From the NCBI RefSeq assembly GCF_910592395.1, contig NC_088325.1, positions 5,053,501 to 5,117,500 of the forward strand: DNA of 64,000 nucleotides, read 5' to 3'. Positions 48,266 through 58,036 of this stretch are shown in pieces. Position numbers and translations under genes: made by a program. The notes beneath the pieces are model-generated. The model saw only the letters and a list, made by a program, of their open reading frames with translations. It had not been told where the DNA came from and made no database searches. This DNA is from Lineus longissimus (lineage: Eukaryota; Nemertea; Pilidiophora; Heteronemertea; Lineidae). Numbering within the stretch: the first letter of the stretch is position 1; each line of letters begins with the position of its first letter.

Positions 48266-49750
48266 TTAGCGTATTTCCTTGACAGAGGTGCAGGGTTTCA
48301 AATCATTGATGACTCTGCATTTCTCTGGATTCATGGATATACCATCGGCCGACACTATATGCCCCAGGTATTTGACTTCCGACTGACCGAAGTAACATTT
48401 GTCGGGGTGAAGTTTGAGACCTGCCTTATCTAGACGTTCCAATACTTGTTGAAGATGCACAAGATGCTGCTCAAAAGATGGGCTATAGATTATGAGATCA
48501 TCAATGTACACCAATGTCGATACCCATAATAGACCCGACAGCACTAATTGCATAAGTCGCTGGAAATGAGCTGGAGCATTTGCTAAACCGAATGGGAGGC
48601 GCTCGTACTCCCAGAGAGACCAGCCTGTCGTAAAAGCTGTATAAGGCTTACTCGACTCTGACAAAACTGACTGCCAAAAGCCACTGGCTAAGTCCAGCGT
48701 GGAGAAGATAGTTGGAGACGATCGGGAGAAGCCAAAGGACAACGCGTGCTCGATGGGAGGTAAGGTCATGCTGTCCCCCCTTGTGACCTTATTAAGGGCC
48801 CTGAAGTCCGTACAAAAACGCCAAGTCCCATTACTCTTTTTGACCAGGACAATTGGTGAACTCCACGGGCTAGTAATAGGGCGAATGACACCTTTGGTGT
48901 GCATCTTTTGGACCTCCTCTTCTATAACGTCCCTTTGTTCTGGAGACACCCTGTAAGCCCGACTCCGAATTGGGGGATGACCTTGAACATCTATTTCATG
49001 TTCCAGGAGCTTACAACAGCCTAAGTCTTCAGGCTTATCTACAAAGAGGTGACGAAAACGCCTAAGTAGGGTATGAAGCTCAGCCTTCTGAGACTCATCA
49101 AGTTTGCATGCAGAAAAATCAATTTTTTCTACTGGGTGGCGAGTGTCTTCCCCTTGTTTTTCTTTGGTGGCAGGGTCATCTATATCTCCCGTGAGATCCA
49201 GGGGATCCTCAACCAGTTTAACAACCTCTAAGAGTGGACTCTCTGTAAATGTAGCCACCGTGACTCCTCGTGGGAGGTGAATATCAGAAGCCTGGGTGTT
49301 GAGAAGGCTGACAGGCATCTTACCCTCGCTACAAACGACGAGTGATTTTGCAACTTGTACACCATATTTCAAGTAAAACGCCTCTGAGTGTTCAACAAAG
49401 CCCTGTACGACACCTGGCGGCTTTGGCCTACTTATCGCATATACCAGTACCTGAGACCGCGCAGGAATAATAGTGTTGTCAGTCAAGGACACCTTAATTA
49501 TCCTTTGAAGGTCTACAACTCCCCGGAGAGTAATAGGCGCATCGCCGTCTATAATTAGCTCCTCATTAGCTAAATCAATCTTGCAACGATGACCCTTCAA
49601 GAAGTCCATGCCTAAGATTACTGGCTGCTGTAATGCCTCATCTACAATATACATATCCTGAAAAAGCAGACGGTCACCAATAACCAGAGGTACTTCTATT
49701 ATAGCTTCCAACACAATGGTATTGCCGTTTACTGCTCGAGCAGCGGCCAT
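48266..49750 (-). pseudogene. pol: Protease remnant and reverse transcriptase of pol
   Basis: 494 codons. The N-terminal ~70 residues contain VILGMDFL (44-51), the C-terminal motif of a retroviral-type aspartic protease; the catalytic DTGA part is missing upstream. RT motifs: VKKSNGTWRFCTDFRALN (303-320), TLDLASGFWQ with Asp353, LPFGLANAPAHFQRLM, and YIDD at 415-418. The frame stops in VKEIR and continues after one codon as FLGITG. Typical Ty3/gypsy RT of chromovirus-like layout. Confidence 0.88.
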
Positions 49751-51162
49751 TTTGGAAGGTTTCTTTGATTGAAGGCGAAGGAGATCATTTGAACCGCAAA
49801 ACGAAGAAGAAATAATCGAAATTCCGGCACCTCTTCGCCAACAGTGCCATCAATAATGTTGGCGACACTGGCTAGAATAGGACATAAAGAATACCACTCT
49901 GGAGGTCGAACGCACTCAGCAGGGGTTATCTCAGCCTCACCCTCAGGCGGACGGGTAGTGTGAAATGAAGGCAAGTCTCCCGAAGACGACACTTCGGAAG
50001 TGCAAGCTGGCGTTGTAGAGGGAGCGATGTGGCGAATCGCTGGCCTCTCGAGGGGATGAGTGCCCTCGAAATGACCAGGTGTTCTTAGTAGATATTGCCC
50101 CCTTAGTGCCGTGGCGATACACTAAGTGGCAAACCAACCTCTCTCGTTTCCAACACACAATTAACGCAACGACTCGTATGAACATCACAAAATATACTTT
50201 AATCACTAAAGTACAATAATATCTAAAACCGGGAATCAATATGGACCAAATTGGTCTTACCTTTTTATGGTGGCGGGTATCCGAAGTATGGTATATCTAC
50301 ACAAGTGAACAGGTCTAAATCTAACTTGGTAGAAATTCACAAGTTGAAATCAACAATTTTGAAACTTAGAAGGGAGTCTGCTTCTCGTGATGATCTCTCA
50401 AGGTGGAATTCTCCCCGGATGATCCCGAACAGTCCCTTATCAAACCCTTTCGCACCCACGTGACGCCCCCGAAATACCTAACTCCGCCAATCCGAGCTAG
50501 TGTCCACCATAACGAAGGTGGTCCAGAGCACCACGTGGCTGTTTCCGGTAATTATAAAATGCGTGTCCGAGCACGAGATATTACGAAAGCTTCTAGAAGG
50601 TTCCAAAATATAATTGACTTGTTTACGAAAGAAGATAATTGACTTCTCACAAATGATTATCCAAACAATGAGTTGGTGTAACCTTAATAGGCTATACTCA
50701 ACATGAAGAAAAGGAGGTGACAATTACAGACGACCTCTGACGCACATCTATCGCAAACAGAGATGCCTAATTGCCCCTAAAAGTGATACTGAGATCATAT
50801 TTATGCAATTACCACAACAAATAATGAGTGGCATTGTTCAAGTGATAGGGTAGCTAATGAGGTGTCAAAACCACCTTAGACATGATCAGCCGTCCAGTAG
50901 AGTTGATAATTATGGTATCCAGTAATAAAGTGTTGCCGTACTAATTACAAGCGCGTGCATAACCTGGATCTGGATAAGATCAAGAATAAAATATTGCTCA
51001 AGGGTTTGATACTGAGAATCCCCAAAATCATCTCTAAAACGATATTAAGGCAAATATACAAATCAAGACAATGCAAATTAAAAGACCTAAACTTCTTTTG
51101 GACGAAAGGGTCGTAACACTCCAAACATTTCGATTCCTAGTGAAACGTCCTCCGTTTGGGCC
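49751..51162 (-). other. 5' part of the retrotransposon, gag not recognised
   Basis: Should hold the leader, gag and protease N-terminus. I find no zinc knuckle and no long frame in the pol orientation, so gag is deleted or decayed. A TGG-starting stretch lies next to the right LTR (minus strand, just below 51163), where a primer-binding site is expected, but it lacks a recognisable tRNA T-arm complement. Confidence 0.45.
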
Positions 51163-51379
51163 AGCCAAACAAAGGCCACTTCACCCAAGGACTTCACAAG
51201 ACAAGCCCCAATCAGGCATCGTACCCAAGAGATTCCTAAAATGTGTCTATGATCTAAATAATCATGATTAACTAAGAATATACACTAAACCCTTAAATCA
51301 TGTGAATACGAAATGTTTGTCATGAAATGAATCAACTAAATATCGTTAACAATTTGATACAAATTGGCTAACTGTAACA
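51163..51379 (-). repeat. 5' LTR (217 bp)
   Basis: Appears identical to 42120-42336. Its minus-strand start TGTTACAG abuts repeat A at 51381. Confidence 0.8.
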
Positions 51380-51380
51380 T

Positions 51381-51474
51381 GATCATGAAGAGTGCTACAG
51401 TTTTGTCTTTTAGCCAGTCACAGAGTGTATTTGTGCCAAGAACACGAATAGGGGCGCTGTGTGTCTGTGCATTT
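51381..51474. repeat. 94-bp repeat A, right copy (partner 41961-42054)
   Basis: Two differences from the left copy over 94 bp. It lies immediately outside the right LTR. Confidence 0.9.
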
Positions 51475-53600
51475 AACTTAGACCAATCTATTTTTTTAAC
51501 ATAGTGTGACCTGTTATGACCCGTGAGATGATAATTGGATGAACACAGAAATTCTGACGATTCAAATGATTCAAAATAAGAGAATTTAATGTCGGCTATA
51601 TACCTGTCATGCTTGGGATGTAGGACTGATGCATGGACACTTCCACACACTGTCGATAGGGAAGATAGAAGTTGGGGAAAAAGGTATCATTCACTGACTA
51701 CGTCACTTTCACTGACAATTCACACTCCTCTACCCCATCAAAGGTGCCTGCAAGTGCCCATGATTGATATGTGATGTCAGTAATGTCTAAGAATTCAATA
51801 GATGAGATATAATCATACAATTTATGGAATGTTTGTCAAACGACTACAACAGTATTTGAATGTGTTTTTATTTCCTACCAGTATGAGTTGGTTAGGTCTG
51901 ATAGTTTGGTGCAAACATTACATCTAAATATCTATTTCAAGAAAAGTATTATTTATGATTAGCTTTTGTGGACTCTACTTCTGGCCGAAGACTATGTCAC
52001 TTCGCCAATAAACCAGATTGGCGCCTAACTGTAGTGGCACGCAAAAAGACATATCCCACTTGGAGGAGGAATACGCCCTGGAGAAAATCACCTCAAAGTA
52101 CAGAGTGAAAGCTGAAGCAAGAGTGATATCACAAGAAAAGACCAATATTTCAGAATAATGCGAAAATGTTGATTCAAAGTGATATTTAGAGTAGTTCAAT
52201 TTTGGATCTGCTCATGTCAAAAATGTGACCCGTTACAGCAAAAACAGGCGCATGTCGCACAGGAGATGAGTGTAAATGATACCAAGAGATAATGGAAGAT
52301 ATTGATGTACATGTACTCATATTTCCCAAAAGGAAGACAACAGAGAAATGAACAAACAGTCTGTCTCAACTTGCCAAGCTCAGAGCTTTTCTGTGACGGG
52401 TCATACATATTATCTAACTCATCTCAAAGTGAAGATAATTTTGTTAAAAATGGAAATAAGAAATATCAAACACTAAAAGCTATCATTATCAAATTGACGT
52501 AAAAGTGTTTTTTGAGGTATCTGAGCAAATTATTTTTTATTTTTCTGCGATGGTAGCACAGGCAAATTGTGAAAATTGTCTTCTTCATTTTTTATGGCGG
52601 CCTTCTGCATCACCCTCCGCAACTAGCACGTAATAATTACACTTTAAAACAAGCACAATTCCACGCCTCTTGAATGATCATTGCCCAATTTAGATATACC
52701 CATCTTTGTGAGCTATATTGGCTTAACTAGTCGATACAATGAGACCCGTTGACTAGATTGGAGTATTCTAATTTGGTCTTCCACACGGCAGCGCCTTTTC
52801 ACTGAGAGCTCTATGTCTAAATAGACAATTAACATTTTATGCCGCGACAACTTTCCGTTCTACACTACGGTACCTGCACTTTTGTTGACGTCGGTACGTA
52901 GAGATCGAGGGAAGATCTAGAACCCCCTCCTCAACACATTCGAGTGTCTATTCATGGATCTAACCATCGACGTTTGATCCACGGGCCAATCCATGGATAG
53001 ACGATGGAGAATCCACATCATAGATCCATGCATGAAACCCGTGGTCGTACCAGCGGCCCATCACTAATGGATGGTGTCCATTATAATTTTTTGGACAGGT
53101 ATCAAAGAACTCATATAAAAAATGGTCGAGTTGCCAAGTTTTGACTTACCAATCATCAGTGATTGATTAATTGCATGAAAAAGTATTTTATAGAACCATT
53201 GGTACTAATGATATGAGTCATTCGTATGCATGTCACCTGACTTCCTCTTTTCATGGCATCAAAGAATTCATATAAGAATTGGTCGAGTTGACATATTTTG
53301 ACTAGTAATAAATTAACAATGATTGATTATATTGCGTGAAAAATGTCGTCGTTACGCATGTGCTTGCCAAAGATTTGAGCTCTTGATATAAATGCTTTTC
53401 AATCTCTTCCTTTCAATTTTCATTATATATGCATACATCGTCGGTAGTTGTTGTTTGCTCTGTCTGCCTTGTAAGGTGTTTCCCACAAATTGTTCTGACC
53501 AACACCCTATATCTAAAAATAACGGCCGATCGAACAGCCATTCGTGTCACTCATTCCGTTTTAGTACATGTACTTTCATAACGATACGAAATATGGAGAT
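51475..53600. other. No gene seen; one degenerate tandem repeat
   Basis: The stretch 53098-53180 recurs at 53262-53340: ATCAAAGAA(C/T)TCATATAA, TGGTCGAGTTG and TGATTGATTA. Inverted words GGATCTAACCATCGACG and TAGACGATGGAGAATCC lie at 52960-53020. Nothing else can be supported. Confidence 0.45.
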
Positions 53601-53655
53601 ATGGAGCATAAAGTGGTGATATTTTTGGTAACGCTACTGGTTATTACACAGACTG
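53601..53655 (+). CDS. Candidate signal-peptide exon of a second secreted or receptor gene
   Basis: ATG, then MEHKVVIFLVTLLVITQT, a classical short signal peptide, ending in donor ACTG|GTACGT with phase 1. Exon size and phase resemble the exon at 24297-24342. No following exon is recognised before the element at 56.3 kb, so the rest would be beyond it or lost. Confidence 0.4.
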
Positions 53656-54029
53656 GTACGTAATATTTTACATCTTCCTCAATACAATGTGTTATTACAA
53701 CATTTCAATAGTTGGCATAGGCTTTTACATTTTCACGGCGATGTAGCTTGAATTGTGTTGAGTGCTAAACCTAGATGGACCAACAACACACAAACTATAA
53801 GTTAACGTAGATCTGCTTTAGCATAGTATAAACATCTATGACAAATTATGATGAAACAATGCTGTCAGTACATCGTGTGCGGGGAATTGTTAAGTCTTCC
53901 GCGATTATGATATTTATGCTCGTGAAAATATTATGCCATGAAATGTATTAGAAAAAATTATAAGTATCACCAAATGGTTCTTTTCATAATATAATGCCTC
54001 TATTTCTTCTCTTGCAATAAGGCCGTTAC

Positions 54030-55262
54030 ACGGGACCGATCTAGAACGATCCGGGGCGGTCTAACGTTTCTGTTGCATCCTGCGCCTTAGTCACGAAGTC
54101 GGGTCTTACGTCATTAGGTCAAGTGATGTATCATTGCTTGGAGTACCTACGATAAACATATCATCAAAAACAAGTCACTAATAAGCGACACATTGCACTT
54201 TTTACCTTCTTTAGTTTTGACCTCCTGGTGGCCAAGTGGAGAATACGATCTGATCGAAATTCGGTGTTCGAGGTAACATAACATGGAGAGTCATAAGTAC
54301 CAAATTTAAAGTTCATAGCTGTAGCGGTTAAGGAACGTGCCATAATTACACTCAAACTACCAATTTACGCCATTTGACCTTTTTGACCTTGAAATATAGC
54401 TCAAATCAAAGACCCGTAGGATATATGATGTATATCATCGAAAACAAGTCACTAATCAGCGATATATTGCACTTTTTACTTTTTTAGTTTTCGCCCCCTG
54501 GGACCCAAGTCGAGAATCAGATCAGACCAAAATTCGGTGTCGGCGGTTATATGACGTAGGGAGTCATAAATTTCAAATTCATAGCTTGAGTGTTAAGAAA
54601 CGTGCCATAGTTACAATCAAAGGGCACATTTACGCCATTAGACCCATCTGACCTTAGAAATTAGATCAAATCAAAAACCCGTATGATATGTAATGAACCC
54701 TTGCTAGGAGAACCTACCATGAAACTTTTTTATGTTTCCACTTCTGACCCCCTGGTAGCCAAGTCAACAATAAGACCGGACCGAAATTAAGCCTCTGAGG
54801 TCATTTGACCTAGGGGTACATATGTACAAGATTTCAAGTCCGTAACACCAGCGGTGACGATACATGCCGCTATTATCTAATGGCGATGCCGATAGCGAAC
54901 TTTGACCTCTGTGACCTTGAAAAGTAGGTCAAATCGAAAACCCGGGTTACATTTCTAGCACCCTTGTGAGATGCATCTTAAAAAATATAAAACTTTCAAG
55001 ATTCCAACTAGCAGCGTTAATAAAATATAGCCAAAACAGGTTTTCAAAGAGCGTCAGCAGACAAGCAGCCAAATTGCGCTAATTTTCATTTTGAAAGTCT
55101 TGCCTAGGAGTACCCACACAGCAAGTATGAACCTTCTAGCTCAGGTGGTTATGAAACGTGGCACTCTTTTGTCAAAAGTTAACGACAAACGCGGACGACG
55201 ACGACGTCGACGACCTAGGCCACGGTATCGTATAAGCTCCCCTGAACGGTGAGCTAAAAACG
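54030..55262. repeat. Dispersed repeat built of degenerate ~260-bp units
   Basis: At least three diverged units share TTTGACC(T/C)TTGAAA, ATCAAA(G/A)ACCCGT, AAAACAAGTCACTAAT, CGACACATTGCACTTTTTAC and CCCCCTGG(G/T)A. The array ends in CTCCCCTGAACGGTGAGCTAAAAA-like sequence (about 55236-55259), a terminal style of abundant marine-invertebrate dispersed repeats. No coding potential is seen. Confidence 0.6.
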
Positions 55263-56318
55263 TACGACAATACCAATCAAAGCAGCCACGAGAGAACTGG
55301 TATTTTCAAAGAATCATAACAACATACCGGTTTTGTCAATGAGGCCAAGCTTGCGTATCGTATGCTCAATTGATGGGTATTCGTAAATCATATTGAAATC
55401 AAACTTTGTATAGGTGGCTTACATTGGTAAATGAGGTGTCTTCAATAACACCATTCGAATTGCATTACTTTGTTTATATGAGGCTGCCTACATCATGACG
55501 TTGGTGAAGGATGCAACAGAAACGTTACATTCAGTTTAAGTCAAATATGAATCAATGAAAAGCCGCAAAACCCATATGTTTTCTGATTTGATTTTATATC
55601 AGTATTACCATGACTATCACATGGTGGTTGCCTTACGAAGAAATAAATGCACTCGACCAATCTATGACCAGGCGAACTAGACACACATGTCAGGCCTATT
55701 TGGCCCATTTTGCACCAATCCAGGGACCTGGTGGTACAAAAGGTGGTGCCACCTGGTATGTATAGAATAAAATTCATTGAAAATGCTCTTAACGTCCATG
55801 GTCTGCGTACATGTATGTGCTCTGCCACTGCTTACAATACTTGATGCATCTGAAGAGGCACTCTTACCATGGCATATCAACACCCCGGCTATTCGGACCA
55901 CTAAACTGACGGGCAATTCCCAATCTGACGAGTTGCCGGTGCCAGATTTAACATGCACCCAGCGATGATTTTTCAATAGAGCACCAGAAAATCCCTTTCT
56001 ACGTCAAGAAATCGCCTGAGCACGAAAAATTAATGCCTCCCTTCGCATCTCCGAACATTATCCAAGAGATTGACATCTAACACATAACATTTGATTCAGT
56101 GATTAGGTAGATGTAGGCAAAAAGCATGCTCGCATTCAATGATCGATAGGACTGCCTTGTTTACTTTTGAATCGGCACGTACAATCCACGATCATTTGAA
56201 TGAGTCTTATTCAGCAAATTATCTTATCAAATAGACTGAATAAGAGCTGAATGCATTCCAAATCTTCCCAAGATCCGAATATAAGCAAGTGCAGTACAAT
56301 ACGATTTTATGAGACTTC
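55263..56318. other. No gene seen, left flank of the virus-like element
   Basis: Open frames at 55541-55828 and 55677-55976 (minus) overlap each other and have no recognised domain. The element border is placed at or near the hairpin at 56319, but it could be further left. Confidence 0.4.
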
Positions 56319-56448
56319 AGAATATATGTATTGTGGTGGTAGGAATCTAGGTAATTCTAAGCTATTTTAACAAAAGCCCTTACAGGCCTTTTTGTCTCAA
56401 ATTAGCTTAGAAACCCCTAAGAACCAGACACCACAATACATATATTCT
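56319..56448. repeat. ~130-bp near-palindromic hairpin, candidate left terminus
   Basis: AGAATATATGTATTGTGGTG at 56319-56338 is perfectly inverted at 56429-56448. Inner parts also pair: TTCTAAGCTA against TAGCTTAGAA, and ACAAAAGCC against GGCCTTTTTGT. The whole thing folds on one strand. It lies about 110 bp before the first ORF. It could be a terminal hairpin or inverted repeat of the element, or an unrelated MITE. Confidence 0.8.
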
Positions 56449-56456
56449 ATCATTCA

Positions 56457-56519
56457 TGAAATGGTCAGTGAAGCGTTGCAATGAAATGGTCAGTGAAGCG
56501 TTGCAGTGAAATGGTGAGG
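56457..56519 (+). repeat. 25-bp tandem repeat, 2.5 units
   Basis: TGAAATGGTCAGTGAAGCGT plus TGCA(A/G) at 56457 and 56482, with a partial third at 56507. It sits between the hairpin and the first ORF (ATG 56557), where promoter, origin or packaging signals would be expected; role unknown. Confidence 0.85.
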
Positions 56520-56556
56520 GAATACTAGAGCTCAATGGGTTATTCCATTAAAATAA

Positions 56557-58026
56557 ATGGCCTTTTTACTGTCTTCATTATCCAAAACTGAAGTTAAAAC
56601 CAAACATAATTATTCATCAGCTTCTGGAGTAATAAAGTATTATCCAATAGCAAATCAACATAAAAGTAAATTCACCTATGACTTCTTTAATTTAGAAGTA
56701 ACTGTTAATACTAATAACTTCTTCAGACTACAAGAAACTAAGATAACACCTGGGTTTTTGAGCCTGAAAAATAAGAAAGACTGTCTGCGACTGGAAAAGA
56801 ATCCATTATCGTTTTACCAGAACCAATTTAACATGGCTGTTTGGTTTGCTACAACAGGTTGTGGTATTTCAATAGACGATCACTTGAATCACAGTGACCC
56901 ATTGTTAAGGTCAATTTACAGGTTTCATGTTTACTATCAAATATTGAAGATCATGAAGAATCTAGAGATACCAATTCCAGGTGAAAGTGATTTTAATGAG
57001 ACAAACAATAACATTAACCATAGGAAACTAGGATGGTTATTGAGTGAATTTGGTTTAAAAGACGAGTACGATTTCTCGGTGTTTGAAAATAACGGTGGTT
57101 GGAGGTCATGGAGTGTACCGGATTACAACCCGAACATAACTGATCCCGGATATTACATCAATGATTCTAAAATCAATTTCTTCCTCATGCAAGTTCATGA
57201 AAATAGAATGCCACCGATGTTCAGTAAAGACTGGGATGCTGGAATGGCTAATTTCAAATATCCAGATATTTTCATCAAGGATCATGTCAGGAGACACAAG
57301 AATGTATTTGATGTAATTACACAAAATGAATGTCAAACCTATCAACAATTCATGATATTTAAATCAAATGGTTTCTCTAATCCTGGAATAGAGAGGTTGA
57401 ATGATACAATAAGAACATATGTTTACTGTATTCTGGGTGCTCAGGCGTTGACCAGAACACCAATAATTGGAGTACCGGGTACAGAATTGGATGCACAGAA
57501 GGAATTTAACAAACTATTAAAGGACTCGATTAATCAACATCCTGATATTCCCACTTCAATTCAAAGATACCAAAAAGCAGTGAGTGACACTCATACAAGA
57601 CTAGATTATGTAATATCACCAGGATTGTATGTCATAGGATCAAATATGGTACTCGTTATTTGTAAGCTGGATAACTACAATAATAACATTTTAATAGCGC
57701 CAAAAAATGCTAAACCCGGTAAGAATGACATTAACCACAAAAAGACCTTACCACCACCACTGATGGAAGGAAATAGCTCTAAGAAAATAAGAGTTAAGAG
57801 TAGCGTTGGTACTGTCAAGACGGACAAAGTCCCGAGAGCAAAGCTCGAGACCAGTCATAAACCAAAGAGTAATGTTGATACACCAAAAACAACTGAAACC
57901 TCAAAGAATACTCCTACTGCTACTAAACTTGACACCAAAGTTGAGAAGGAGGATGATACTCATGAAACAATTAAATTCATGCTTTACTCAGTTGTTGGTA
58001 CATTGATTGTTTTTATGGTTAGATAA
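56557..58026 (+). CDS. Conserved virus-like element protein, C-terminal membrane anchor
   Basis: 489 residues. Residues 1-400 look globular, with NQFNMAVWFATTGCGIS (about 93-109), RFHVYYQILKIM (about 127-138) and ERLNDTIRTYVYCILGAQAL (about 282-301). Residues 390-470 are Lys/Thr-rich and disordered. One membrane helix ends the chain (about 473-488, MLYSVVGTLIVFM). I recall similar uncharacterised proteins from cnidarian and other aquatic invertebrate genomes, next to PolB-type ORFs, but cannot verify this. A copy of the double-hairpin repeat lies in the disordered part (57821-57848, residues 422-431). A capsid, membrane or attachment role is possible; function unknown. Confidence 0.75.
   Translation: MAFLLSSLSKTEVKTKHNYSSASGVIKYYPIANQHKSKFTYDFFNLEVTVNTNNFFRLQETKITPGFLSLKNKKDCLRLEKNPLSFYQNQFNMAVWFATTGCGISIDDHLNHSDPLLRSIYRFHVYYQILKIMKNLEIPIPGESDFNETNNNINHRKLGWLLSEFGLKDEYDFSVFENNGGWRSWSVPDYNPNITDPGYYINDSKINFFLMQVHENRMPPMFSKDWDAGMANFKYPDIFIKDHVRRHKNVFDVITQNECQTYQQFMIFKSNGFSNPGIERLNDTIRTYVYCILGAQALTRTPIIGVPGTELDAQKEFNKLLKDSINQHPDIPTSIQRYQKAVSDTHTRLDYVISPGLYVIGSNMVLVICKLDNYNNNILIAPKNAKPGKNDINHKKTLPPPLMEGNSSKKIRVKSSVGTVKTDKVPRAKLETSHKPKSNVDTPKTTETSKNTPTATKLDTKVEKEDDTHETIKFMLYSVVGTLIVFMVR
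57821..57848 (+). repeat. Double-hairpin coding repeat, copy 1
   Basis: GGAC-AAA-GTCC followed by GAGC-AAA-GCTC. Read in the 489-residue ORF as TDKVPRAKLE. Confidence 0.8.
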
Positions 58027-58036
58027 ATAAGTAATT

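Larger units (their letters stand above)
42120..51379 (-). mobile_element. Ty3/gypsy LTR retrotransposon with chromodomain and envelope-like ORF
   Basis: Bounded by 217-bp direct repeats that appear identical. Order on the minus strand: right LTR, ~1.4 kb without recognisable gag, protease remnant-RT (49750-48266), RNase H (48193-47516), integrase-chromodomain (47476-46001), envelope-like ORF (45934-44741), RING-H2 ORF (44807-44328), ~2 kb non-coding, polypurine tract, left LTR. The pol parts are in one frame and are split only by a TAA (48266) and a TAG (47516), so the copy is fairly young. Confidence 0.85.
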
